Of a DNA stretch of 64,000 bases, positions 1 to 12,600 are shown in pieces (within the stretch, counting starts at the first letter, position 1; the number at the start of each line of letters is the position of its first letter). Under the pieces are notes generated by a model that did not search any database, was not told the origin of the DNA, and saw only the letters and a program-made list of their open reading frames with translations. The translations under genes were made by a program, and so were the position numbers. This stretch comes from Theobroma cacao. Its lineage: Eukaryota; Streptophyta; Magnoliopsida; Malvales; Malvaceae. The DNA lies in NCBI RefSeq assembly GCF_000208745.1, contig NC_030853.1:1891815-1955814 (forward strand), read 5' to 3'.

Positions 1-1200
1 TCTCCTTTTTTCCAAACTTTAACCATGGAACCTTTTGAAGCATATAGCAACAAGAATCCACAAACTAGTTTTCGAAGCATCTCTTGGATAAGCTGGCATT
101 GATGCCTTTTGGACTATAAAGGATAGAGTAAAAGTTAGAAAGATTTATAATAATAATTACTTTTATTAATTAATTATCTTGTTACAACTCATGGAAAAAG
201 GAACAATGGATTCTTCCTTAAAATATAGTTAAAGATGTTCCTGATTCTAAATGGGTTATAGCCAAAGATTGTTTAACCCAATCTGACCCTACCAATTACA
301 AAAGTGATCTTTTTCCTTTATTCTAATGTCACATGAACAAACCCATTTCTCTCTAAGTTCAATCCATAATGCTAAACTTTGGCTAGTATTCTTATTCTTC
401 AATGGATAACATGAGAATCAAGAATTCTATGAGGAAGTATACACATTACTTTATGTCAATACAAGGGTACCATTTACTTTATCAAAAATTCTTTTAGCAT
501 TTTTGTATGCATTTAAAAACATGATTAATTAATAATGTTAAGATTCTAAACACGTACAAAATACATTTATTAGATGTGTTATAAGATAAGACATAATTAA
601 TTAACAATTATTAAACAAGTGAATTAAATTTTATATGACATGATATGATTATGACACGAAAAATTCATTTGAACACTATTTACATTAATCTGTTTGTTTA
701 AATGGGTATTCCAAACAAGTTAAACATGTCATGTTATATGAATTGATATAATAATATGATTAATTAAACAAGTTAAATGTGTTATATGTAAGTTAAGCGA
801 GTTTAATTCTAATATCATGTTTTAAACGTGTCGACACGTTTAAAATACGAAATGCGATAATTTTAAATCCAAACTTACTTAACTCCTTATCGTTCTTGTG
901 TCATTTTAACACATGATATTTAAAATTGTCAGATTATTGATGGAGATTGTGTTATTTTACTTTATATTCATGTTAATTTAGAATCAAAAGATTTACAAAA
1001 GGCTACTTTATATCTTTTGCTTTACCTTTATAATATTTTATTCCTTTAATCTGCTTTTTTCCCATTGAAGTATGATGCTGAACTATTGTTCTTCGGCTAT
1101 ACTTCAAATATATAAGGGACTAACCCCAACAGTTCTCACAAAGCTTTGCTCCTGAAGATGCAATAATGCTTGTTATTATATCTAATTTTTACCTTTTCTT
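1..1200. other. AT-rich intergenic DNA upstream of the first DUF247 gene
   Basis: I see no coding region, RNA gene or recognisable transposon terminus here. The stretch from about 520 to 950 is rich in short ACACGT, GTGTTAT and TTAATTAA words around a perfect palindrome at 820-845, so it may be a degraded MITE. Proximal regulatory elements of the DUF247 gene would lie in the last few hundred bases, but I could not identify a convincing TATA box. Confidence 0.4.
820..845. repeat. Perfect 26-bp palindrome
   Basis: The two 13-base halves are exact reverse complements centred on TCGA, with core ACGTGTCGACACGT flanked by A/T tracts. Flanking positions 819 and 846 do not pair, so the palindrome ends exactly there. 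It contains ACGTG-type cores in both orientations. It could be the centre of a foldback MITE or a binding site for a dimeric factor. Only the symmetry is directly seen. Confidence 0.7.
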
Positions 1201-1290
1201 GACCATAAATTTTCAGTACTAGCTCCATTATCCAACAGACTTTTGTCTGCAGATTTGAAGATTGAATCGAGAAGCTGAATTTTCTTTTGG

Positions 1291-1370
1291 GTGAGCACCT
1301 TAAACATCTTAACATTGTATTTTGGTATCCGTTACTATTTTTTTTTTCTTCTTTCTTCTGTTTTTATCAG
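1291..1370 (+). other. Probable 5'-UTR intron of the first DUF247 gene
   Basis: A donor (GTGAGC at 1291) is followed by a long T/C tract and an acceptor (TTTTTATCAG ending at 1370), only 35 bases before the DUF247 start codon. The 80-base length is typical of small plant introns. The second DUF247 gene has a similarly placed candidate intron, which supports the call. Confidence 0.6.
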
Positions 1371-1405
1371 AAAGGAATTCTGCCTGAGGAAAGAAAGGGA
1401 AAAAA

Positions 1406-2710
1406 ATGAACAAGAACAGCACTATAAAGGCATTGGATGGAAGAGATCATGCTATTTCTATCAATTCTACCACTGAATCACTGGCATCTTCCCTGGAAAA
1501 ATTGATGGGAGAGGATAGTACTTTCATGCCATCTAGGTGTTGCATCTTCAAGACACCAAGCATACTTTACAGGCACAAAGAACAAGCATACATCCCCAAT
1601 GCATTTTCAATTGGGCCTTTTCACCATGGCAAACCAAACCTGACACACACGGAAAAGATCAAATTAAAGTATTTGCAAGGCCTTATCTCTCGATCGCATT
1701 CACAGGCAAGTTTGAGGCAGTGCTTTGATGTCATCCTGGAGGTCGAGGAAGAGGCTCGTGAGTGCTATGCAGGTACAATTGGCTTCAGCCCAGATGAATT
1801 TGTGAAAATTTTGGTGCTTGATGCTTGCTTTATTATTGAGCTGTTCCGTAAGGATGCTGGGTTGGCGGCCAAAGACGAGGATGACCCTGTATTCACCATG
1901 TCCTGTATGCTCCAATTTTTATATCATGACTTGATTTTGCTAGAAAACCAAATACCTTGGCTAGTGCTTGAGCGTGTATTTCGCTTGACTGCTAGTCCTA
2001 GTGAAAGCAAGTCCCTGGTTGAGCTTACCCTTGAATTCTTTGGTAACATTTTCTCATCCGATAAACATTCCATTGAACCTCACCTTTTTGCCAACCAGGA
2101 GATCAAACATATTCTGGACTTGTTGAGGAAGTCATTGCTTTTGCCATCCAGAGGTGAAGATAACCATCACTGCTTTGGATGGCAACCCTTTCCCTCTGCC
2201 ACAAGTATCAAAGAAGCTGGAATCAAATTCAGGAAAGTTGCATCCAGTAGCATATTGGATATAAGATTTAGCAATGGCATCCTTGAAATGCCATCTTTGC
2301 TGATCCAAGAGACCACAGAAACCATCTTCAGGAATCTTATCAGTTTTGAGCAGTGTTATCCAAATTGTACTCCTAGAGTCACATCTTACGCCATAATTCT
2401 AAGCCACCTCATCAGCACACCCAAGGACATGGACATACTATGTGATAATGAAATTATAGATAATTGGCTGATTCCAGAGGACTCAGCCAAGTTCTTTAAG
2501 ACTCTATATCATGATTCTTACGTGAAAGAGTTCCACTATTTGAGACTTTGTGAGCAAGTGAATGGATATTGCCATCATTGGTGGTCTAGGTGGCACGCTT
2601 CTTACAGGCATAACTATTTTGGTAAGCCGTGGGCTATTGTTTCTCTATTTGCTGCAGCTACCCTTTTGATTCTCACCTTCATACAAACCTACTATATCGT
2701 CTTCAAATAG
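1406..2710 (+). CDS. DUF247 (UPF0481) family membrane protein, intact
   Basis: This single-exon frame encodes 434 residues, the usual length for plant DUF247 proteins. An N-terminal segment ends in a Cys-Cys-Ile-Phe motif followed by PSILYRHKEQAY, which opens the family domain. Next come the hallmark blocks DACFIIELFRK, HDLILLENQIPWLVLE, LLIQETTETIFRNLI, and a DMDILC segment before NWLIPED. The last 28 residues, starting at KPWAIVSLF, form a hydrophobic helix, so the protein is probably C-terminally anchored with most of it in the cytosol. The molecular function of DUF247 is unknown; in grasses some members are linked to the self-incompatibility loci. The start was chosen because a leader intron lies just upstream and the A-rich context AAAAAATGAA is favourable. 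The 444-residue paralogue near 55 kb is very similar. A large transposon begins about 140 bases downstream. Confidence 0.93.
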   Translation: MNKNSTIKALDGRDHAISINSTTESLASSLEKLMGEDSTFMPSRCCIFKTPSILYRHKEQAYIPNAFSIGPFHHGKPNLTHTEKIKLKYLQGLISRSHSQASLRQCFDVILEVEEEARECYAGTIGFSPDEFVKILVLDACFIIELFRKDAGLAAKDEDDPVFTMSCMLQFLYHDLILLENQIPWLVLERVFRLTASPSESKSLVELTLEFFGNIFSSDKHSIEPHLFANQEIKHILDLLRKSLLLPSRGEDNHHCFGWQPFPSATSIKEAGIKFRKVASSSILDIRFSNGILEMPSLLIQETTETIFRNLISFEQCYPNCTPRVTSYAIILSHLISTPKDMDILCDNEIIDNWLIPEDSAKFFKTLYHDSYVKEFHYLRLCEQVNGYCHHWWSRWHASYRHNYFGKPWAIVSLFAAATLLILTFIQTYYIVFK

Positions 2711-3050
2711 AAGCCCTCCTCCATGGACTTGTATTGTAGAAGAGAAAGTGAAAATTGCCGTGTCATGTAATGTTTTTAGTACATGCTTGTTAGATGTTAA
2801 ACTTTCATATATACCATGCTATATATATATTTTTATATAGAGAAAATTGTGAGAAATAACCCTCCTCATATGGTGATTTCAGAAATAACCACCCATATAA
2901 AGTTATTTGTTTTTATCTAAAAATAAGCATGAGTAAACCAAAATGCCTTTAAAAACATCCTGGCAAATTAAGCTCCCGATATCTCCCTCCCGCTATAGAG
3001 AAAATAGAAATAAATGCTCAGCTATTTCAGCTCGCTCATCTCTCTGAGCT

Positions 3051-3145
3051 GTATCAACTCTGTCAACTCTTTGTTGAGCACCATTATCATAAGCTCTTGT
3101 AATTCTCTCAACTATATCAGCTCTGTCAACTCTCTGTTGAGCACT
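3051..3145. repeat. 63-bp imperfect tandem repeat in the left end of the giant MULE
   Basis: The string (T)ATCA(A/G)CTCTGTCAACTCT followed by TTGTTGAGCAC or CTGTTGAGCAC occurs twice, about 63 bases apart. Each unit pairs CTCAAC/GTCAAC words with GTTGAG, so the stretch can fold on itself. No coding function is evident. Confidence 0.5.
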
Positions 3146-3369
3146 ATCATCATCGTGTTGAGGTTTATCTCTCGGCATCTGGTGATATTGTTGTCGATAA
3201 ACATGCCCTATAGCAGAGATGATATCAAGGTATGTTATTGGGTTTATTGCTGCAACACATTAATTTTTGAAACTTTTTATGTAAATTAGAACATGGATTA
3301 GAAACATTGCCCAAAGTTGTTACACACCATGCATCTATAATGCACACGGCGTTTAAAAAATATATTGAA

Positions 3370-3605
3370 ATAACATGTGTTAGCACATGGCGTGTAAGAT
3401 TTTTATTGAACATGGCGTGTAACATGTTGTAAACATGGCATGCAACAATTTTTGAACTTGCGTGTAACATTTTTGAATATGGCGTGTAACATTTTTTGAA
3501 CTTGCATGTAACATATTTGAACATAGCATGTAACATTTTTTAAACATGATGTGTAACATTTTTTTGAAAATGGCGTGTAACAACATAACTAACAAATTTT
3601 AGAAC
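3370..3605 (+). repeat. Left subterminal array, about 24-bp units with GGCGTGTAACA core
   Basis: About ten degenerate copies of GAACATGGCGTGTAACATTT occur at spacings of roughly 20-27 bases, varying as GGCATGCAACA, TTGCGTGTAACA and GATGTGTAACA. The array lies between the proposed left end of the giant MULE and its transposase start. Subterminal arrays of short motifs are known transposase-binding sites in CACTA and some MULE elements. That role here is inference from position and repetition. Confidence 0.75.
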
Positions 3606-3670
3606 AATGCATGTAATGTGTAAAATGATTGACAAATTTTTTGTTTTCAAAATTTCAATGGGGTTCCAAT

Positions 3671-6645
3671 TATGCGACTTGAGATAAGATACGGTGGTCA
3701 GTGCGTGGCTGGCATTTACAAGGGTGGTGAGTCAAAAATGTGAAGATTAGAAGTGATTTGTCATTTATGGGCTTGATGAAGCTGGTTGAAGATGTTGTTG
3801 GGGTAAACTCAGAAATTGACAAGATTGAGTTACATGCATTGATCAGTACACCCGGAGAGCTATCACGCCCAATTATCAAGGACAATGAGGATGTTGCATT
3901 AATTCTGCTAGAACAGAGGAATGTTCTGGTTGTGTATGTCACCATTAAGGAACGCCAAATAAATGTTATGTCACATGAAGAAGTTGAACAACATGGTGAT
4001 TAGCTCAATCAAAATGAGATTTACAATGCTTCACATATACCACAACGTTCGGTCTGTAACCCACAACAATGGCAATTGATGTATGCACAAGAGTTTGTGT
4101 AGCTCGGTAGACACACGACATTCATAGAACAGTTGGCTGCACAATTCCGATCAAGATGTGCATCGGATCAATTACTTGCTTCTGTCCAACAAATGCAACG
4201 ATCGGGTGAAACTGTAGAGGGTGTAATGTCATTTTCAAATGAGAAAACGACACTTGAAGACAACACTGTGATGTTAGAGGGTGACACTACGACTCTCGAG
4301 GATAATACTACATCTGATGAGGGAAATGAGGATTTGTTCCTTGCCGATGAAGATAGATTTGATGACAATTCAGATGATGGGCCTGATGAATGGCATGATG
4401 AGAGTTTAGACAATGACTGGCTTTATGACAATGACATTCTAATTTGCAATAATGTTGAAGGTGAAACGGAACATGTTAGAGGTGTTGATGTAAGAGATGT
4501 TCAATGTGATGACCCCTCATACAATAACCCCATCACTAGTGAAAACGGGATTCATTCCCTTGAGACATTGCTCGATGATAGTTATCAAGAAATGGGAAAT
4601 GTAGGGATGTCTCATACGTGGCTAATTCCAAGTGCAGAAAGGTTCTCTTTCCAAACAATTACCATTGAGAAGTTGACATGTGCCGATGTTCGCTTATACA
4701 AAGGAAGAATGTTTTCCTTGAAAGCCGAGTTGAAACGATCTTTGAACATGTTGGCTCTAAAAGAGTAGTTTAGGATAAGAGTAAAAAGGTCATGTAAAGG
4801 TCTTTTTGAAGTTGGTTGCAAGGACAAGGCATGCAAGTTCGGTGTGTGTGCAACAAAATTACCTGAAGGAGAATATTAGTAAGTTCGGACGTTCCACAAG
4901 GTACACATGTGTATTGTCGATGGTTTGCAAGGGTGATTTCGAATCACGAGTGCGAAGATAATTGGTGAACTTATGTCACACAAGCTTTAGGCTAATGGAG
5001 TAGCATTGAGACTTAAGGACATAATTGGTGAGATGAGGGTTCAGTGGGAATTGGAATGCTTGTATGGTAAGGGCTGGAAAGCAAAAGAGTATGCAGAGAA
5101 GCTTGTTTTCGGTCCCCCGGAAGAGTCATTTCGACTATTACCCTTGTATTTTTATATGTTGGAACAAGAAAATCCCGGCACAGTCACTGTAGTGGCTATT
5201 GATGTGGCATAAAGATTCAAATATTATTTCTGCTCATATGAGGCTTGTATCCCGAGGTTTAGGGATGTAATGCGTCTTAAGATTGTAATTGATGTGATAA
5301 ATCTAAAAGGTAGGTTCAAGGGTGTTCTGTTTGTCACTGTATGCAAAGATGCGAATGAGTGCGTATATCCAGTTGCATTTGGCATAGGCCATGTTAAGGA
5401 CGAAGACTCGTGGATATGGTTTCTTAGCAAGCTGTGTGATGCGGTTGGTTGTCTTGAAAACACTATGTTCATTTCTAATCAGCATCTCGGCATTAAGAAA
5501 ACAATCCAAAATGCATACCTAGAAGCACACCATGGTTTATGCGGTTACCACTTGAAGAAAAACTTTAAAAACAAGTTCAAGCGTGACAATGTTTCTATAT
5601 TTTCACCCTTGCTCGAGATTGCTATAAGTTTTCGATTTCAATAGAAATATGAACCAGCTCAAGCAGATTCACGCGGGAGCTTACTTTGACCTTGTGAGAA
5701 TAGGCCTTGAGAGATGGGCACGTGCACGTTCACCAACAAGGCGATACCAACTCATGACATCCAACATTGTAAAATGTGTTAACTCATGCTTGAAGCATGC
5801 AAGACAAATGCCAATCACTGTTTTGATTGAGTTCATCAGAGACATGTTCCAACGTTGGTTCCATAATTGGTGTGAGGAGACCGTCAAGGTGACCATGCCT
5901 TTTGGCCCTTGGGTTGCCAAACAATTGAGCAAACGGTTCAATGATGCACATCGCTTTGTAGTTAAACCTATCAATCGAGTGGAGTTCGAAGTTAAAGATG
6001 GGAATATGGACGAACTTGCAAACCTATCCAGGAAGACATGTTCATGTTGTGAGTTCCAAACAGATTTATTGCCATGCAACCATGCCATTGCAGCAATAAG
6101 GTCAAGATATCTTTGTTTCTTATTTGAACCTTAATTGACATAACATTTACATTATGCTTGAACAATGAGTTCATTATATTTTTCAGTAAATGTAAACGTG
6201 AAGCCGTTGAATTCTGCGCTAACTACTACAAGACAATCGTTTTGGTGGAGGGTTATACGGGGTCCATTCGCTCAGTAGGGCATCTTAGTGAGTGCGACAT
6301 CCCCCTTCATGTGAAACAAATTGTCGTCTTGTCACCACCTTAGCAAGGCCAAACGGGAAGACCCAAGAGGAGAAAGATTCCATCGGCTCGTAAAGGCAGT
6401 CGAGCATGGAGATGCTCCCAATGCAAGAGGTATAAGCATAATAGACAGAATTGCCCATCCCATTTGCAATTCCATCCATAAATCTGGCACCATCTCTAAG
6501 TCAATCGGTGCCTCCACGAGTGCGACGATCGAAAGTATGTTCAACTTGTAGACAAATCGGTCACACACGCAACACTTGTCCAATACGAAGGACAATGTCT
6601 GAAAACGTAGGGTGTCTTGTAGATGAAGATAGCTTGTCGGCATAA
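3671..6645 (+). pseudogene. mudrA-type MULE transposase, decayed
   Basis: The N-terminal PB1-like domain starts at ATG 3671 (MRLEIRYGGQCVAGIYKGG) and continues after a frameshift at about 3740. An acidic linker follows (4200-4560). The MuDR DNA-binding segment (RLYKGR, then RSCKGLFEVGCKDKACKFGV) runs to about 4870. The MULE transposase domain follows, with LKGRFKGVLFVTVCKDANE (5310-5360), DEDSWIWFL, and GLCGYHLKKNFKNKF (about 5540-5580). The SWIM zinc finger CSCCEFQTDLLPCNH is at 6034-6082. A GT-AG intron fits 6101-6186. Two CX2CX4HX4C zinc knuckles follow (about 6415-6456 and 6550-6591). There are several stops and frameshifts. The second catalytic Asp reads Asn (ISNQHLGIK) and the usual Glu position reads Lys (VKCVNS), so it is dead. 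In an active element the protein would bind the element ends and cut DNA in the nucleus. Confidence 0.9.
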
Positions 6646-6649
6646 CTAA

Positions 6650-7690
6650 ATGTGTGAGGCATGTGCAATACCTTTCTCACAATTTCTCTTGCAATTTCTT
6701 ACATTCATTCATATTTTGTTTTTGTTTGTTTTCTCTTGTAGATGAGTCTTTATTTTTTTATTTATTTCGTAGATATGTTATTTGATTATTCATTTCATTT
6801 TGTCCCTGGTTTTGACCAGTGAATAGATTTACCAAGTCCCTATACTCTTCAAGTAGATTATTATTGATATACTTATTAATAAGCCAAATATTTAAGTGTA
6901 AAAGATTTATGGTGTTAAAAATATATATATATATATATATAAATATTTTTTATTTGATTATTTGATTCTAGAATATGTAAATTAATTTATCTTTTTTACA
7001 AAAATTAAGTTTAAATTCTTCTTCTATAAAAAATTTTTTAAAAAATTTCATATCTGAAGTCAAATTTTGATGAATAACTTGTATTACGTTAAAATAAAAT
7101 AATATAAAATGACTAAATGAATTTTTTTTCTTCTATTTATAATAGTATAAAAATTTGAAATTTATTTAACTTAGTTTTCAACTTGAGCTAAATTCAAATA
7201 AGCAAAATATATTGATTTAGTTTTTTCTTTTAAAAAAATGAAAACCAAATATGGAGTTAGCGATGATTATAAAAGTAATTCCTCGTTCTGACTTGCTTAA
7301 TTTGGCCATAACAAACCTTTTGTTACAACCATATAATCTGAGTTCCACCCTTTCAATTATTTATTTATTTTTTATGTTTTTATTTTGTTTAATATTTTAA
7401 GTTATATTTTTTATGTTGAAATTTCCTAGATTAAAAACTGTATTTATGGTTGATAAAGTTAAATATAACTGTAAATATTTGTTCCATCTTATTTTATTAA
7501 TAAATTTTTTATAGATCCAAATTAAAAATTTATATTTAAATTTAGTAGAATTTGATTGTGATATTTGAATTTAAATAAAATTGTTTTATGAGAAATTTTG
7601 AGTAAATTTAAATAAAATGTAAATTGGGTAAGAGTTGAATAATTTCAAATGAATTGTATTTGTAAATTGTGAAAGTTGTAACTAAATGGT
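6650..7690. other. AT-rich spacer after the mudrA pseudogene
   Basis: This part of the giant MULE is more than 70 percent A/T by eye, with an AT microsatellite near 6925. I see no coding potential, repeat array or terminal motif. It may hold the 3' UTR of the transposase gene. Confidence 0.4.
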
Positions 7691-7944
7691 CAAAATATCT
7701 GGGCAGTCCCTGTACTCTCCCATTTTGTTTAATTTACTCATCCTACTTAAAATCAAAGCAATTTGGTCCCTTGATTTTGAGAATTTCTCCAAGTTAGTCC
7801 CTCCCTCTAATGACATCCATTTTTTCCATTAAGGGTTATAACTTCAGTGCTGATGTCACACTGATGTGGCAAACTTGGTTGACGTGGCAATGTATGTGTA
7901 ACTGGCTAAATGATGTGGTAGTGCCATGTCGTCATATATGATGA

Positions 7945-8205
7945 TGTGGTAGTGCCACATCACCTGATGTGATGATGTGGCAGTGCGACCTCATTGTATC
8001 AAACTGGGCATGGTAATGCCACACGACACTGTGATACTAAAGTGACACTGCCACGTCAACAGTGCCATGTGGTAGACAGCAAGAAAAAATGTTCCCACCC
8101 AAAAAAAGAAGGGATTGAAATGGAGAAAAATTTGTGTTATGGGACTGATTTGAAAAAAATTTCCATGTATGAGGATGAAAATGAATGAAAAAATATATTA
8201 TGCTA
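7945..8205 (+). repeat. Left terminal inverted repeat of the nested MULE
   Basis: The sequence from GTATCAAACTGGGCATG through GTTCCCACCC and AGAAGGGATT to ATGAGGATGAAAATGAA matches the reverse complement of 13316-13553 along its whole length with scattered mismatches. The outer part is rich in the words GATGTGG and AGTGCCAC. Long diverged inverted repeats like this are typical of plant MULEs. Confidence 0.8.
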
Positions 8206-9637
8206 ATAAAAGAAATGCCACGTGGCAGTTTTGATCAGATGGTGTGGGGGGTGATATTTGGCTTTTGGGTTCCATTTCTCCTTAACCTCGATAATTATCT
8301 TTAAATAATGGCTAAAACCTAAACCTACAGTTATCCTCGATAAAGCCGTTAACCTTTGAAATTTTGACCACTTGAAATCAAGAGAGAACAAAAAACCCAG
8401 ACTGAAACCTAGCCTAAACACTAAACCGAGATTGAAACTTAGCCAAAAAACTAAAGCTAAACCCTAAACCCAACCTATACACTAAATTAAGAGTGAAAAA
8501 TTGAGAAACTTTGAAACCAAAAACCCACATAAAAGCTTGAAACCTAGCCTAAAACAAACAAACCTTGAAAGATTCCAAGCTTGAAACTAACAAACCTTGA
8601 AGCTTGAACGCTTGAATTCAGGGTCACTTGAAAGTTGAAATCGAGAAAGCTGATGGGTGGGAGCTTGGAAGAAGGAAGCAAATCGAGAAAAGGAAAGGGA
8701 AAGAAAAAGAAAAAGATTGTTTGTCTGGAAAAGAGTAGTACAGATTCATTTTGTTGCTTATAAATAGTATTAGGTTTTGTTTTTAATGTTGACTGAGATT
8801 GGGTTTTGGTGTTTCATTTTTTATTGTTGCTGATGTATTTGTTTATAGTATTAGGTTGTGTTTTTAATGTATGCTGATTTGGCTTTGGTTTTTTAATTTG
8901 CTATTGTTGCTGATGTATTAGATAAGACAAACAAAATATAGGAAAAAGTAATGCATTAAGATTCTCCTTGATTGGGTTTCCAACTTTGGCTGTTTAAATG
9001 ACTTTATGTGGGTACTTTATGGTGGTTAGGGCACATAAAGAGGAGTATGATGTTGTTGGTAATAAATTATCCATTTTGAACGCATGATTGATAGCAATAT
9101 CTCAAAGTGTGTATAGAACATTATGATATGACCCTCCAAACATACTGGTAAATGAAATTGACATGTGAGGATGTGATTGGAACAAAATTGATTAAATTCA
9201 GTAAATCAAATAATTTAGAATTCAATTAAACTAAGTTCTGTTCAATCGAGAAGAGTACAAAAACAATATAATATGAAGCCTCAATCATTTAGTTAGTGTT
9301 ACTCGTATGATGAATTAAGAGGACTTTTAGTTAGTGTGATGTTTATAACACATGAGTTTTTTTTTTTCTAGACTTCATGGCATTTACATGTGTAGCATTT
9401 GTTTGGATTTGTTTACCTATAACTTTTAATTGGTCATGCCTAAGTCTATATATTGTTGAGCTGTAGTATATTCCTGTGTCTATTATTTTGATTACTTTTT
9501 TTCTACATTATTACTCAGCATTATATTCTCCACACAATTAATGGCACATGCAATTTTAATGTTCAATTCATAGTCAGATACTAGATTTGTAATTGTTTTA
9601 ATGTATGCTGATTGAGTCTTTAAATTTTATCACGTAG
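8206..9637. other. Leader region of the nested MULE transposase
   Basis: No protein domain is visible. The stretch 8400-8650 is a run of short repeats built on AAACCTAGCC and CTTGAAAC words. The stretch 8750-9630 is T-rich and intron-like, ending at an acceptor (CACGTAG, 9631-9637) directly before the first coding similarity. It probably holds the promoter, 5' UTR and a first intron. Confidence 0.4.
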
Positions 9638-12600
9638 ATAAAAATTGCTATCAATTATGCTTTCATCATGGGGGGATCTTAGTTCATGAACCCAAGTTTG
9701 CATATAAGAGGGGGAAGAGAAAGATGGTTGATATACTGGATATCGATACCATCTGTTATTGGACTCTATTACAGATGGTAAAGGCTTTAAAATATGATAT
9801 AGGATTGATTAAAGGCTTATATTATAAAGATGGGAATGGTTTAAGAGCAATTTTAGATGATAAAAGTGTGAATGGTTTGTGCAGATTACTTAAAGAGAAG
9901 GGTGTTCTTTCTGTTTATGTTGAGCATGGGGAAAAAACTCAACATGGTACTCCAATGCTTGAAACACTCAATGAGGATATGGAGTTTCTTTCATCAGATA
10001 ATGAACTTGGAGATGAGGAACGTTTAAATGAAGATGAAGAAGGTTTAAATGAAGATTATTTTGATAAAACATGGTTAAGTGATGAAGGGGAGGATAAGTT
10101 GGCAATCGCTAGGGAGAAAATAAGAGAATTTAAGGCAAGCAGAGATAGGTTACTGGTTGTTACATCAGAAGAATTAGATGAGGAAGGGCCATCTGAATAA
10201 ACAGCTGCAGGTCCATCTAAAGCTACTGAAGTCAATTTAAAGATGCTGGTAGCTCATGTGAAGTTGTTGAAGGCCCATTTAAATCTACTGGAGGCCCATC
10301 TAGAGTTGCTGGAGGTCAATTTAAAGTTGCTGGTGGCCTTTTTGAAGCTATTGGAGGCCCATTTGAAGCTATTGGAAATGATGGAGGCCCGGTTGTTGGA
10401 CCATCAAGGGCAAAACATCATAGTGATTATATTGACTTTAGTGACCTAGGGAGTTACATTTCTATAAGCTCTGGGTTTGAAGCTGATGTGGCACAAAGGG
10501 TCAGGTCAAGTGGGAGGTTTTGTACTTTGGATCAGTCGATATTGAACTTCTTTGTGGGTCAATCTTTCAAGGATCCTGTACATTCCAAAGCTGTTTTGTG
10601 TAAGTATAGTATGACTAAGTGGTTTTCTTTCATTTTTTTTTTAAAAATGACAAGGTCAGAGTTAGAGCTAAATATGCTGGAATTGGTTACGGTGGGAGAT
10701 ACTAGCTTCAAAGCACAGGAATGATAATTCCTTCAGAGTGAAAACTTATCTTGGATCACACAATTGTCTGCCTATAATTAAGAACAAGAGAGTGACAGCA
10801 AGTGTTTTGACTAATAAGTTGAAAGATGATATTATCAAGATGCCATTCCTAAGGGTAAGACAAATCAAAGTGTTGGTGAGACAACAGCTAGGTATGGCAA
10901 TTGGTCTGACAAAAGCTAGAAGAGTCAAGTTGAGAGTGATGAAGGAAGTGCGAGATAATTATGTCGATGAGTTCAGAAGATTAAAACAGTCTATTGATGA
11001 GCTTTTAGAGACAAATGAGGAGTCAACAATTAAAATAGAGGTGGATAGGTCTGCACTAAATGAGGCAGTAGTTTGTCATCGAATGTATATCTACTTTGGG
11101 CCATTAAAGAATAATTTTTTAAAAGGTTGTAGACCTATATTTGGATTGGATGGTTGTTTCTTGAAAGGTTTAGTGAAAGGACAACTTTTGGTTACTATGG
11201 GTCGAGATGGGAACAACCGAATGTTCCCTTTTGCATGAGTAGTGGTTAGTGGTGTTGAGAACAAGACCATTGGAAATGGTTTTGGGAGCTCTTATATGCT
11301 GATTTGGGTATTGAAGATGGAATGGGATGGACCATCATGAGCGACATGCAAAAGGTATTTTTTTAATAAAATAGTAAATAAGACTATTAAAATATTTTAA
11401 ATATAATTTGATGTTATGTACTGTATGTATGTTTTGTATCTTTTGTATGAATCTTTTAATAATCACATGTTGGAAATTATGATATGAATTTAGTGTTATT
11501 CTCATGATAAAGTATGCTATTAATAGTAAAAGTCTTTACAACTTTTTATTATTCTCATCTAATATAGTATGCTATTTGCACTATTATTCTATAGTATGAT
11601 ATTTAATTAAGATTGAAAAAGTTGTAAATAAGGCATACAACCATATTTATTTTGTTGTTGTAGGGTCTTTTAAGTGCTATGTTTGAGCTTCTTTCCTTCG
11701 TTGAATAACGAATGTGTGCATGACACATGTACGCGAGGTGGGGGAAAAAGTTCAGAGATGAAGACTTAAAGTTCTAATTTTGGCACTATGCTAGATCCCT
11801 AAACCAACTAGAGTTCAAGAAGCAAATGGACTTTCTATGCTCCATGAATGAGGCTTTATACAATCACTTGATTGAGAACTGGGATGTCATGCATTGGTGT
11901 CAAGCATTCTTTTCCAATTTCTCCAAGTGCGATGTTCTTGAGAACAATATGTGTGAGACATTTAATGGAGTAATTATATAAGCAAGATGCAAAGTAGTCA
12001 TCAGCATGCTTGAGGATATTAGACTTTATGTCATGAGACGATTGGTTAAGAACTGGGAATATGGCATGAAGTGGAATATTGAGTATGGCCTTTGTATACT
12101 CACCAAATTGAGAAGTCTAGGGGGCTGACAACAAAATGGGAAATGGATTGGAATAGGGCCCATTTGTATGAAGTCTTTTGGGAAAATCTTGACAAGTTGG
12201 TAAGGGAGACTTACACAGTATCTTTGCAGCATGGGACATGTAGTTGTCGAGCTTGGGACATCAGTGGAGTGCCATGCCAGCATGCCATCAATGCTATCAA
12301 TTATGAGGGAGAGGACCCTACAAATTATTTAACAGATTATTTTAAAAAGACTGAATACCTTAAGGCTTATAAACAATTGCTTCATCCTGTTAGAGGCCCA
12401 AAGTTCTGGCCTCAACGAAATATGGAGGTTGTCTTACCTTCATACGTAAAGAGATTTGCTGGACGACCGAAGAAGGATAAGAGAAGAGAAGAAGGTGAAG
12501 GGCCAAAGAAAAAGATGTCAAGGGTTTGAAGGATAATGAAATCCTTGATTTACCGTCAAGAAAGACACAATAGGTCAAATTGTCCAACACAACATGTAAG

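Noticed and set aside
3370..3605. Possible CRISPR-like array (short regular repeats)
   Set aside because: Units are degenerate, adjacent and without unique spacers, in a plant nuclear transposon. This is an ordinary tandem array.
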